A stretch of 11,374 nt of DNA from an uncultured Actinomyces sp. (GTDB lineage: Bacteria; Actinomycetota; Actinomycetes; Actinomycetales; Actinomycetaceae): positions 1 through 11,374 of the forward strand of contig CALIEP010000308.1 in the NCBI GenBank assembly GCA_938022345.1. Direction: 5' to 3'. The translations under genes were made by a program, and so were the position numbers. The notes under the pieces are model-generated. The model made no database searches. It was not told where the DNA came from and saw nothing but the letters and a program-made list of their open reading frames with translations. Shown here piece after piece: positions 1 through 5,469 of the stretch. The stretch's first letter is position 1, and every line of letters begins with the position of its first letter.

Positions 1-1
1 C

Positions 2-655
2 ATCACTATCGGTGAGTCTCTGGTTGATCTCGATGATCCTCGCCCCTTGCCCTTGATCACCGTTGATGATCCCGCGATCTCGATGACGATCGGTATTAAC
101 ACCTCTCCCATGGCTGGACGAGTCAAGGGCGCAAAGGTGACCGCGCGTCAGGTGAAGGACCGCTTGGATCGCGAACTCATCGGTAATGTTTCCATTCGAG
201 TTCTGCCCACCGAACGTCCCGACGCATGGGAAGTTCAGGGACGTGGTGAACTCGCTCTGGCAATTCTTGTTGAGCAGATGCGCCGTGAAGGTTTTGAACT
301 CACCGTTGGTAAGCCGCAGGTTGTCACCAAGACCATCGACGGCGTGCGCAGTGAGCCCATGGAACGTATGACCATTGATATCCCCGAGGAATACCTCGGC
401 TCGGTCACCCAGCTGATGGCTCAGCGCAAGGGCCGCATGGAGACCATGGCGAACCACGGTTCGGGCTGGATTCGCTTGGAATTTGTTGTTCCCGCCCGAG
501 GCCTGATTGGCTTCCGTACGCGTTTCCTCACCGAGACCCGCGGTACAGGTATCGCCTCGTCGATCGCCGAAGGCTATGCTCCGTGGCAGGGTGCAATTGA
601 GCAACGCTTGACCGGCTCTCTTGTTGCCGACCGCGCGGGCCAGGCGACTCCCTAA
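2..655 (+). CDS. typA: TypA/BipA translational GTPase, middle part (5' end outside window; ends at in-frame tandem stops)
   Basis: This is the ribosome-associated GTPase TypA/BipA, which acts on the 50S subunit in assembly and stress adaptation. Codons can be read from base 2, so the gene enters from the left edge and the N-terminal G domain is not in the window. The visible 218 codons cover the end of the beta-barrel region, the EF-G-like domain (NTSPMAGRVKG, GRGELALAIL, MRREGFEL) and the start of the BipA-specific C-terminal domain (PARGLIGFR, TETRGTGI, TGSLVADRAGQATP). The reading frame then meets TAA-TAG at 653-658. The remaining C-terminal domain continues in the same frame from ATG 659. 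Alignment from memory with E. coli BipA (GKAVAFALFGLQDRG) puts the two stops exactly at the FA codons, with no length change. The family identity is very secure. Whether the interruption is real is open. Confidence 0.93.
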   Translation: MTIGESLVDLDDPRPLPLITVDDPAISMTIGINTSPMAGRVKGAKVTARQVKDRLDRELIGNVSIRVLPTERPDAWEVQGRGELALAILVEQMRREGFELTVGKPQVVTKTIDGVRSEPMERMTIDIPEEYLGSVTQLMAQRKGRMETMANHGSGWIRLEFVVPARGLIGFRTRFLTETRGTGIASSIAEGYAPWQGAIEQRLTGSLVADRAGQATP

Positions 656-658
656 TAG

Positions 659-991
659 ATGAAGAAACTTCAAGAGCGCGGCTCTTTCATTGTCGAGCCG
701 GGTTCGGAGGTCTATGAAGGCCAGGTTGTTGGTGAGAATCCTCGCGGCGAGGATATGGATGTCAATATCTGCCGTGAAAAGAAACAAACCAACACCCGTA
801 GCGCGACCGCTGATGTCTACGAGTCCTTGACGCCTTCTCGCAAACTCACCTTGGAAGAGTCCCTGGAGTTTGCGGCTAACGACGAGTGCGTTGAAGTGAC
901 TCCCGAGGCCGTTCGCGTGCGTAAGGTCGTCTTGGACGCCCAGGAGCGCTTCAAGATTGCCGCTCGCGAGCGTCGTCAGAACAAGGACTAA
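659..991 (+). CDS. typA: TypA/BipA C-terminal fragment, in frame after tandem stops
   Basis: These 110 codons encode the rest of the TypA C-terminal domain: LQERGSFIVEPG, VYEGQVVGENPRGEDMDVN, EKKQTNTRSATAD, then SLEFAANDECVEVTPEAVRVRKVVLDAQ. This is the normal TypA ending with a basic tail. It is in the same frame as the upstream part, and its ATG directly follows TAA-TAG. No good ribosome binding site precedes the ATG (only a weak AGG about 14 bases away). Expression would therefore need termination-reinitiation or readthrough, or the stops are sequence errors. The fragment is well conserved along its whole length, so it either still forms part of a working protein or was cut off very recently. 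It is not an independent known gene family. Confidence 0.85.
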   Translation: MKKLQERGSFIVEPGSEVYEGQVVGENPRGEDMDVNICREKKQTNTRSATADVYESLTPSRKLTLEESLEFAANDECVEVTPEAVRVRKVVLDAQERFKIAARERRQNKD

Positions 992-1003
992 GTCCCCTTC
1001 GCC

Positions 1004-1040
1004 CTAATCGGCCTTCAAAGCCAACTGAAGCTCAGATTAG
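1004..1040. terminator. Interrupted hairpin between convergent typA and the SH3-like gene
   Basis: Arms CTAATC (1004-1009) and GATTAG (1035-1040) enclose CTTCA (1013-1017) and TGAAG (1026-1030), with a loop of about eight bases. The structure begins 13 bases after the typA stop and overlaps the last codon of the opposing gene. There is no clear T-run, so a role as bidirectional terminator is inferred from position only. Confidence 0.35.
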
Positions 1041-1351
1041 ATCTGCGGCGGGGGAGGGACGCGCTTCCCGGTGACCATGGTTCGCGCATCGACGCGAACT
1101 TGGCCGCGCCGGGTCTCGATGACCACGTGGGTTGGGGCAGCTTCGATGAGCGTTCCCAGTGCATCGTGTAGACCATCGTCTAGACGATAGCGGACGACCA
1201 CGCGAGAGCCCACTCCCAATTGCATCCACGGAAGATTGGGAATTGCGTGCGGTCCTTGTCGCGTAAAAGCTTCGGCTAGGAGATGCTCCGCAGGACCTAT
1301 CTTCTCGCTATTTTCGGGGGAAGAAGGCTGCTCGTTCGCGTGGTTCTTCAT
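1037..1351 (-). CDS. Small SH3-like (Rv0428c-type) domain protein without acetyltransferase domain
   Basis: From ATG 1351 this encodes 104 residues. The N-terminal third is polar and low in complexity (NEQPSSPENSEK). The C-terminal part, from about residue 44, reads LGVGSRVVVRYRLDDG, then DALGTLIEAAPTHVVIETRRG, then VRVDARTMVTGKRVPPPP. This matches the small beta-barrel that precedes the GNAT domain in many actinobacterial acetyltransferases (Rv0428c type). Here the protein stops after the barrel, so no acetyl-CoA-binding motif is present. Function is unknown; a binding or adaptor role is only a guess. The frame could extend to a TTG at 1393. I prefer ATG 1351 because a TATTAT hexamer lies seven bases before it, inside the would-be extension, and because the extension overlaps the divergent gene's promoter and Shine-Dalgarno region. 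It is convergent with typA and divergent from the ferredoxin. Confidence 0.75.
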   Translation of the reverse strand: MKNHANEQPSSPENSEKIGPAEHLLAEAFTRQGPHAIPNLPWMQLGVGSRVVVRYRLDDGLHDALGTLIEAAPTHVVIETRRGQVRVDARTMVTGKRVPPPPQI

Positions 1352-1358
1352 GTTGGCG

Positions 1359-1364
1359 ATAATA
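1359..1364 (-). promoter_or_regulatory. Candidate -10 element for the SH3-like gene, leaderless geometry
   Basis: On the minus strand TATTAT ends seven bases before ATG 1351, so transcription would start at or next to the start codon. I see no convincing -35 at 16-18 bases. Leaderless transcripts are common in actinobacteria (established knowledge). Confidence 0.4.
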
Positions 1365-1368
1365 GAAT
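1363..1368 (+). promoter_or_regulatory. Candidate -10 element for the ferredoxin-dapC operon
   Basis: TAGAAT on the plus strand would give a start near 1375 and a leader of about 29 bases to ATG 1404. It overlaps the opposing TATTAT, so the two divergent promoters would compete. No good -35 was found, so confidence is low. Confidence 0.3.
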
Positions 1369-1391
1369 GAAGTGGTTGTCTAACCCAGTCC

Positions 1392-1400
1392 AAGGAGGAA
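1392..1400 (+). promoter_or_regulatory. Strong ribosome binding site of the ferredoxin gene
   Basis: AAGGAGGAA lies three bases before ATG 1404. It fixes the true start of the ferredoxin and shows that the frame beginning there is the intended one. The later in-frame TTG/ATG starts at 1456/1459 have no such site. Confidence 0.75.
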
Positions 1401-1403
1401 TTA

Positions 1404-1734
1404 ATGACTTACGTCATTGCCCAGCCCTGTGTTGATGTGAAGGACCGGGCCTGCGTTGATGAGTGCCCCGTCGACTGCATACGAGGGTGAGCGTACCCTG
1501 TACATCCACCCCGATGAGTGTGTGGACTGCGGTGCGTGCGAACCGGTCTGCCCGACCGAAGCAATCTTCTACGAGGATGACCTCCCCGGCGAATGGTCCG
1601 ATTACCTGCAGGCCAACGCCGATTTCTTCGTTGATCTGGGAAGCCCGGGTGGTGCTCAGAAGACCGGTCCTCAGTCCTTCGATGTTCCGTGGATCAGCGA
1701 GCTTCCTCCGCAGAATGAGGATTGGGACAAGTAA
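1404..1734 (+). pseudogene. fdxA: Seven-iron ferredoxin (FdxA/FdxC type), frameshifted after codon 26
   Basis: This is a small [3Fe-4S][4Fe-4S] electron carrier. From ATG 1404 the frame reads MTYVIAQPCVDVKDRACVDE then CPVDCI, and ends at TGA 1488-1490. The rest of the protein (YEGERTLYIHPDECVDCGAC, EPVCPTEAIFYEDDLPGEW and on to NEDWDK) runs in another frame from about 1480 to TAA 1732-1734. Joining the two gives about 110 residues, the normal length. Two bases are missing after GACTGCAT, for example loss of one AT unit from ATATAC. In the joined protein Cys 9, 17 and 50 match the 3Fe ligands, and Cys 21, 40, 43 and 46 match the 4Fe ligands of Azotobacter-type ferredoxin I. The break therefore separates ligands of both clusters, and neither piece could fold as a ferredoxin. 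dapC begins eight bases downstream in the same operon. A sequencing error is a serious alternative. Confidence 0.85.
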
Positions 1735-1742
1735 GGAAACAC

Positions 1743-2885
1743 ATGAGCGTCCTTCCGCGCCCACTCGATCTGCCCTCATTCCCTTGGGATCAGCTCACCC
1801 CTTACCGTAAACGGGCAGCTGAGCATCCCCGTGGAGTGTGCGATCTGTCGATTGGAACTCCGGTTGATCCCACTCCCGCGCTCATTCAGGATGCGCTTCA
1901 CGAGCATGCGGATGCGCCGGGATATCCGACCGTGATTGGCACTCCTGAGCTTCGTCACGCAATTCTTGCGTGGGGAAAACGGCGGAATATGGTGGACGTT
2001 GGAGTGCAGGGCGTTGTGCCGTCTATCGGCTCCAAAGAAGCTGTCGCATGGCTTCCCTTCCTTCTGGGAGTGCGTCCCGGAGATACGGTTTTATTCCCGC
2101 AGGCCTCGTATCCAACCTATGACATTAGTGCTCGTTTAGCGGGAGCTACTCCGCTTCCAGTCGACCCGGCAGATCCTTCGTCGTGGCCCGATGCTCAACT
2201 TGTATGGCTGAACTCGCCGGGCAACCCCGATGGCCATGTCCTCACGCTTGAGGAACTGCGTGCGGTCGTCCAGTGGGCTCGTGCTCATGACGCAGTCGTA
2301 ATTTCTGATGAGTGCTACTCGGCTTTGGCATGGGAGGAGCCTTTCGTTCGTGAGGGCGTGCCCTCACTGCTCGATGAACGAGTGTGCGATGGAGATCCTC
2401 GTTCGCTGATCGTGCTGTATTCGCTGTCTAAGCAGTCGAATTTAGCTGGTTACCGTGCGGCTTTGATGTATGGGGATCCGAAGCTTCTAGCTCCTGTTAT
2501 TGAAGTGCGCAAACACTCGGGGATGATGGTTCCTGCTCCAGTGCAAGCTGCAATGCGCGTTGCTTTGGAGGATACCGAACACGTTGAGGTGCAGCGACAG
2601 GTGTATGCACGTCGACGTGAAATCTTGATCGATGCCATTGCTCGTACCGGTCTTGAACGAGACAAGGATTCGGCTGCAGGTCTTTACCTGTGGGTGAGGG
2701 ATCCTCGTGGTGACTTCGATTCCTGGCAGCTCGTTGATGCTTTCGCCCAGCGGGGGATTGTCGTTGCTCCGGGCGATTTTTATGGCGAGGCCGGGGCGGG
2801 CTTTGTACGCGTAGCCTTGACTGCCACCGACGAACGCGTCGCCGAGGCCGCGAGCCGTTTGATCGTCCAGCCAATCCGAGCGTGA
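1743..2885 (+). CDS. dapC: Succinyldiaminopimelate aminotransferase (DapC, class I/II PLP aminotransferase)
   Basis: This 380-residue aminotransferase should convert N-succinyl-2-amino-6-oxopimelate and glutamate to N-succinyl-LL-diaminopimelate in the lysine and peptidoglycan precursor pathway (cytosol, PLP-dependent). Fold-type I signatures are visible: LSIGTPVDPTP near residue 36, GSKEAV near 96, NSPGNPDG at 157-164 with Asn161, ISDECYS with Asp189 and Tyr192, SLSKQSNLAGYR with the Schiff-base lysine at about 230, and FVRVALT with the substrate-binding Arg at about 356. The start is ATG 1743, preceded by AAGGA (1733-1737) that overlaps the ferredoxin stop; the in-frame TTG at 1722 lies inside the ferredoxin and is less likely. 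The ferredoxin-aminotransferase pair is conserved in actinobacteria, which supports DapC over other members of this broad family. The exact substrate is inferred. Confidence 0.9.
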   Translation: MSVLPRPLDLPSFPWDQLTPYRKRAAEHPRGVCDLSIGTPVDPTPALIQDALHEHADAPGYPTVIGTPELRHAILAWGKRRNMVDVGVQGVVPSIGSKEAVAWLPFLLGVRPGDTVLFPQASYPTYDISARLAGATPLPVDPADPSSWPDAQLVWLNSPGNPDGHVLTLEELRAVVQWARAHDAVVISDECYSALAWEEPFVREGVPSLLDERVCDGDPRSLIVLYSLSKQSNLAGYRAALMYGDPKLLAPVIEVRKHSGMMVPAPVQAAMRVALEDTEHVEVQRQVYARRREILIDAIARTGLERDKDSAAGLYLWVRDPRGDFDSWQLVDAFAQRGIVVAPGDFYGEAGAGFVRVALTATDERVAEAASRLIVQPIRA

Positions 2886-2910
2886 CGCTTGAGGGGCTTA
2901 GTGGGCGTCA
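2883..2910. terminator. Short inverted repeat between convergent dapC and maf
   Basis: TGACGC (2883-2888) and GCGTCA (2905-2910) could pair around a 16-base loop. The repeat overlaps both stop codons in a gap of only 12 bases. The stem is short and lacks a T-run, so a terminator role is a weak inference. Confidence 0.25.
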
Positions 2911-3578
2911 GGTCCTTTTCGATCCCAAAGATTGACCCACTGCAATCCCATATCGGCCATCATGGTGCGGATTAAGGGAAGCGATATTCCAATGACATTG
3001 TGGTGGTCACCTTCAATGGCTTCGATGAAAGCTCCACCCAATCCATCGATGGTGAAAGAACCAGCGACTTCTAAGGGCTCGCCGCTTGCCACGTACGCTC
3101 GGGCTTCTTCATCGTTGATCGAGCCAAAGTGAATATCGGTGGAGGATGGACGTGTGTCTTCGCGCAGAACCTGCCATCCGTCCTTATCGCAGCGCATGTG
3201 TGCGAGGTAGTGGCCGCTCCACAAGGTTGTGTGTGCCTTGGAAAGTGCCTTTACTCGGGCAAGGGCAACTTGGGGATCGTGAGGCTTACCCAGCAACTCC
3301 CCACCGGCCTCGAGCATGGAATCACAGGCAACTAGTACGCACTCACCTTCGGGGAGGGCGGCCTCGTGCGGTGAAAACTGTCCCGCGCATATCGCCGAAG
3401 CCACTGCCCTGCCTTTAGCCCCCGCAAGGGCACATACTTTCTCAGCGGGGGAGGCAGCGGGGATTCGATCCAAGATTGAATCCTCGTCCACTTGGGAAAC
3501 TTTGATGATGGGGGTTATTCCGGCTTCCTGGAGGATGCGACGGCGTGCAGGAGATTGTGAGGCTAATACAAGGTGCAT
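2898..3578 (-). CDS. maf: Maf-family nucleoside triphosphate pyrophosphatase
   Basis: This 226-residue protein belongs to the Maf/Ham1 fold family, which hydrolyses non-canonical or surplus nucleoside triphosphates to the monophosphate and pyrophosphate. Visible motifs are the N-terminal phosphate-binding LASQSPARRRIL (residues 5-16), ACDSMLEAGGELLGKP (84-99) with the likely catalytic Asp86 and Lys98, and the C-terminal GEPLEVAGSFTIDG, then GGAFIEAIEGDHHNVIGIS. CDS in place of the usual ADT, and TIDGLGG, are the form I know from actinobacterial Maf proteins. Length is at the upper end for the family because of an insertion around residues 60-80. The start ATG 3578 begins the conserved motif almost at once; no strong ribosome binding site is visible. 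The gene is convergent with dapC and divergent from the adenylate cyclase. Which nucleotide it prefers cannot be told from sequence. Confidence 0.92.
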   Translation of the reverse strand: MHLVLASQSPARRRILQEAGITPIIKVSQVDEDSILDRIPAASPAEKVCALAGAKGRAVASAICAGQFSPHEAALPEGECVLVACDSMLEAGGELLGKPHDPQVALARVKALSKAHTTLWSGHYLAHMRCDKDGWQVLREDTRPSSTDIHFGSINDEEARAYVASGEPLEVAGSFTIDGLGGAFIEAIEGDHHNVIGISLPLIRTMMADMGLQWVNLWDRKGPDAH

Positions 3579-3624
3579 ACTATGAATTTTCCCGTGCAGG
3601 CTCAGCTTTTCTTCACTACACTAA

Positions 3625-3640
3625 TGTGCGTTAGGCCACA
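3625..3640. promoter_or_regulatory. CRP/GlxR-like palindrome between maf and the adenylate cyclase gene
   Basis: TGTGCGTTAGGCCACA is a TGTG-N8-CACA palindrome. It matches 10 of the 12 defined positions of the GlxR/CRP consensus TGTGANNTANNTCACA, missing only positions 5 and 12. It lies just before GTG 3644 of the cyclase gene and 47-62 bases upstream of the maf start. A possible -10, TACACT (3617-3622), abuts it, so binding there would cover the start point and probably repress. A cAMP-receptor site upstream of the enzyme that makes cAMP would be a feedback loop; this is inference from sequence. Confidence 0.45.
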
Positions 3641-3643
3641 TGT

Positions 3644-4678
3644 GTGGGTGAAGCTGTGAAGGAAGAAGCAGGATTGAGTCACGATTATTCGACTGCGCAC
3701 ACCAATAGCTCTTCCCTTCTTGGTGGTCCGGCTACCCTCACTGTTGATGATCTTGCTCAGATGGCGCAGACCAGCAGTGAGGATGTTCGCGAATTCTGGG
3801 TCGCAATGGGTTTCCCGTCCCCGCGTGCCGAAGAAAAGGTCTTTACGGAAAACGATGCTCGGCTTTTCATTGAATGGTCGAAATTTATTGCTTCGGGGGC
3901 TATCGATCAGGCGACCGCGCGTTCGCTTCTCCGCGCGAATTCTCACTTAGCTGACCGTTTGGGCTTGTGGCAGGTTGAAGCGCTGGTTGAAGACACGATG
4001 CGACGCTACGGTTTAGATGACACTGCGGCGCGAATGTATGTCCTCGACCATATTCGTGAGCGTGTTGACATGTTCGATGAGCTCCTTCGACATTCGTGGC
4101 GACGTCAATTGGATGCACTGCTCAAACGGATGGATCATGAGATCGCTACGCGTGGGCATGAGGGATTGCAACCGCGATTCCCTCTTAATCGATCCTTGGG
4201 CTTCGTTGACATGGTTTCATACACCTCATCATCGACGATTTTGGGTGGGCGTCTGGTTGATCTCATTGGTCGTTTTGAGCAACTTTCTCGTGATGCTGTG
4301 ACCGACGCCGGGGGTCGCGTAGTGAAGATGATCGGCGATGCGGTCATGTATATTGCCGATGATCTTGAAACTGGCCTTCGGGTAGCGGTTTCACTCATTG
4401 AGCAACTGGGCGCTGATGATCAGATGCTTCCTGTTCGTGCGTCCTTTGTGCGCGGCGATGTTTTTTCTCGTTCAGGTGATGTGTTTGGTCCGACGGTTAA
4501 CTTGGCCTCGCGCCTGGTAGATATCGCTCCAGTGGGCAAAATTTTGATGGATCCCACCACAGCTGCCGCGATTGCCGCGGGTAAAGCGGGGATGGAGTAT
4601 GACGTTGAAGAATTCCCGAGCGCGACTTTGCGCGGTTTTGGAACGATTTCTCCCTATCTCCTGACCTATCGTCACTAA
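3644..4678 (+). CDS. Class III adenylate cyclase with Rv1264-like N-terminal regulatory domain
   Basis: This soluble 344-residue enzyme should make cAMP from ATP. The C-terminal catalytic domain (about 182-344) has every key residue. Metal-binding Asp189 lies in LGFVDMVSYTS. Lys228 and Asp232 lie in VVKMIGDAVMYIADD. Asp279 in SGDVFG, together with Lys228, specifies ATP. Transition-state Asn286 and Arg290 lie in PTVNLASRLVD. The N-terminal half (about 30-165) has no membrane span. It resembles the regulatory domain of mycobacterial Rv1264, the pH-responsive cyclase, and opens with a MerR-like stretch (TVDDLAQMAQTSSEDVREF, then FTENDARLF). A helical linker (VDMFDELLRHSWRRQLDALL) joins the two. 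The start is uncertain: GTG 3644 gives the longest form, GTG 3656 is possible, and TTG 3674 has the best ribosome binding site (AAGGAAG). pH sensing is inferred from the family only. Confidence 0.9.
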   Translation: MGEAVKEEAGLSHDYSTAHTNSSSLLGGPATLTVDDLAQMAQTSSEDVREFWVAMGFPSPRAEEKVFTENDARLFIEWSKFIASGAIDQATARSLLRANSHLADRLGLWQVEALVEDTMRRYGLDDTAARMYVLDHIRERVDMFDELLRHSWRRQLDALLKRMDHEIATRGHEGLQPRFPLNRSLGFVDMVSYTSSSTILGGRLVDLIGRFEQLSRDAVTDAGGRVVKMIGDAVMYIADDLETGLRVAVSLIEQLGADDQMLPVRASFVRGDVFSRSGDVFGPTVNLASRLVDIAPVGKILMDPTTAAAIAAGKAGMEYDVEEFPSATLRGFGTISPYLLTYRH

Positions 4679-4696
4679 AAGGCTGTCTGCTTTTTT
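4677..4696 (+). terminator. Possible short intrinsic terminator of the cyclase gene
   Basis: AAAAGGC, loop TGTCT, then GCTTTTTT can form a seven-pair stem with one G-U pair that runs straight into six T residues. It starts inside the cyclase stop codon. The stem is weak (two G-C pairs), but the T-run is unusual for this sequence and the position is right. Confidence 0.4.
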
Positions 4697-4700
4697 ACCT

Positions 4701-4747
4701 GATCTTGTGATTTCATCCCATTTAGGTCAAGAAATGTACAAGAGATC
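4701..4747. repeat. Imperfect inverted repeat upstream of the response regulator
   Basis: The left arm GATCTTGTGATTTC (4701-4714) pairs with the right arm GAAATGTACAAGAGATC (4731-4747) over 13 positions, with small bulges, around a 16-base spacer. The right arm covers the expected -35 region of the regulator promoter. It could be an operator, for instance for autoregulation, or an RNA hairpin in readthrough from the cyclase gene. Both are inference. Confidence 0.4.
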
Positions 4748-4759
4748 CCTGAAATCCGG

Positions 4760-4765
4760 TATGCT
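4760..4765 (+). promoter_or_regulatory. Candidate -10 element of the two-component operon, leaderless geometry
   Basis: TATGCT ends six bases before GTG 4772, so the transcript would begin on the start codon. No Shine-Dalgarno sequence precedes the GTG, which agrees with leaderless translation. A weak TGTACA at 4735-4740 (19-base spacing) could serve as -35. Confidence 0.5.
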
Positions 4766-4771
4766 GTTTCC

Positions 4772-5452
4772 GTGACTACAGTGCTTCTCGTTGAAGATGA
4801 TCCGGCTATCGCTGTTCCGCTCACCCGCGCCCTCGCACGCGAAACATACGATGTGCGCGCGCACGACCATGGCCGGAGCGCACTTGAAGATCTTGATGGT
4901 GTTGACCTGGTTGTTCTTGACCTTGGTCTTCCCGATATGGACGGTCTGGATGTCGCAAGGGAAATTCGTTCCTCTGGCTCTTCCGTACCGATTCTTATCC
5001 TTACTGCACGTGCTGATGAAGTCGACATGGTTGTTGGCCTTGACGCTGGTGCAGATGATTACGTTACCAAGCCTTTCCGCTTGGCAGAGCTCCTTGCCCG
5101 CGTTCGTGCACTGCTGCGCCGTTGTGGCGGTGAGGTCGCAGACGGCGATCTTATCGTTCAGGACGTCCGTATCGATGTAGCCGCACATCGTGCTTACGTT
5201 GCAGGAAAAGAGCTCTCGCTGACAGCAAAGGAGTTTGAGCTCCTGCGCGTTCTGGTTCGCGAGGCTGGGAATGTAGTTCCGCGTGACACCCTGATGCGTG
5301 AAGTGTGGGGAAATGGCCTGAGCGGTTCGACAAAGACACTGGATATGCATGTGTCCTGGCTTCGCCGCAAGCTTGGTGATGATGCGGCCTCTCCGCGCTA
5401 TATCACCACTGTTCGCGGAATGGGCTTCCGTTTCGAAAAGCCAACTGCGTAA
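4772..5452 (+). CDS. OmpR/PhoB-family response regulator
   Basis: This is a 226-residue cytosolic transcription factor. The receiver domain (about 1-117) shows the acidic pair Asp9/Asp10 in LLVEDDPAI, the phosphorylated Asp50 in VVLDLGLPDMDG, Thr78 in ILTARADE, and Lys100 in DDYVTKPFRLAELL. The winged-helix DNA-binding domain (about 127-223) shows LSLTAKEFELLRVL, VVPRDTLMREVWG, STKTLDMHVSWLRRKLGDD and ITTVRGMGFRFE. All phosphorelay residues are present. The start is GTG 4772, chosen because the receiver strand begins at once and a -10-like hexamer sits directly upstream. Its partner kinase starts 17 bases after the stop, so the two form one operon. Targets are unknown. The sequence resembles general actinobacterial OmpR-type regulators and I cannot assign it to a named system such as MtrA or PrrA. 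Confidence 0.95.
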   Translation: MTTVLLVEDDPAIAVPLTRALARETYDVRAHDHGRSALEDLDGVDLVVLDLGLPDMDGLDVAREIRSSGSSVPILILTARADEVDMVVGLDAGADDYVTKPFRLAELLARVRALLRRCGGEVADGDLIVQDVRIDVAAHRAYVAGKELSLTAKEFELLRVLVREAGNVVPRDTLMREVWGNGLSGSTKTLDMHVSWLRRKLGDDAASPRYITTVRGMGFRFEKPTA

Positions 5453-5469
5453 ATCTCTGAAGGTCTGTC

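Noticed and set aside
653..658. Stop-codon reassignment to explain the typA interruption
   Set aside because: TAA ends most genes in this window at the expected family lengths, so at least TAA is a true stop; both codons would have to be read as sense.
1352..1393. N-terminal extension of the SH3-like gene to TTG 1393
   Set aside because: The extension contains the likely -10 element and overlaps the divergent promoter and ribosome binding site; ATG 1351 is the better start.
1456..1734. Treating the downstream ferredoxin frame as an independent small ferredoxin starting at 1456 or 1459
   Set aside because: It would lack Cys 9, 17 and 21 and a ribosome binding site; the upstream piece from 1404 supplies exactly the missing N-terminus, so one frameshifted gene is the better reading.
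1722..1742. Start of dapC at TTG 1722
   Set aside because: It lies inside the ferredoxin coding region; ATG 1743 has an AAGGA site at the right distance.
4727..5350. Minus-strand open frame of 207 codons opposite the response regulator
   Set aside because: It is antisense to a fully conserved OmpR-type regulator; its composition is unlike a real protein here (many Cys and Asn) and it has no motif.
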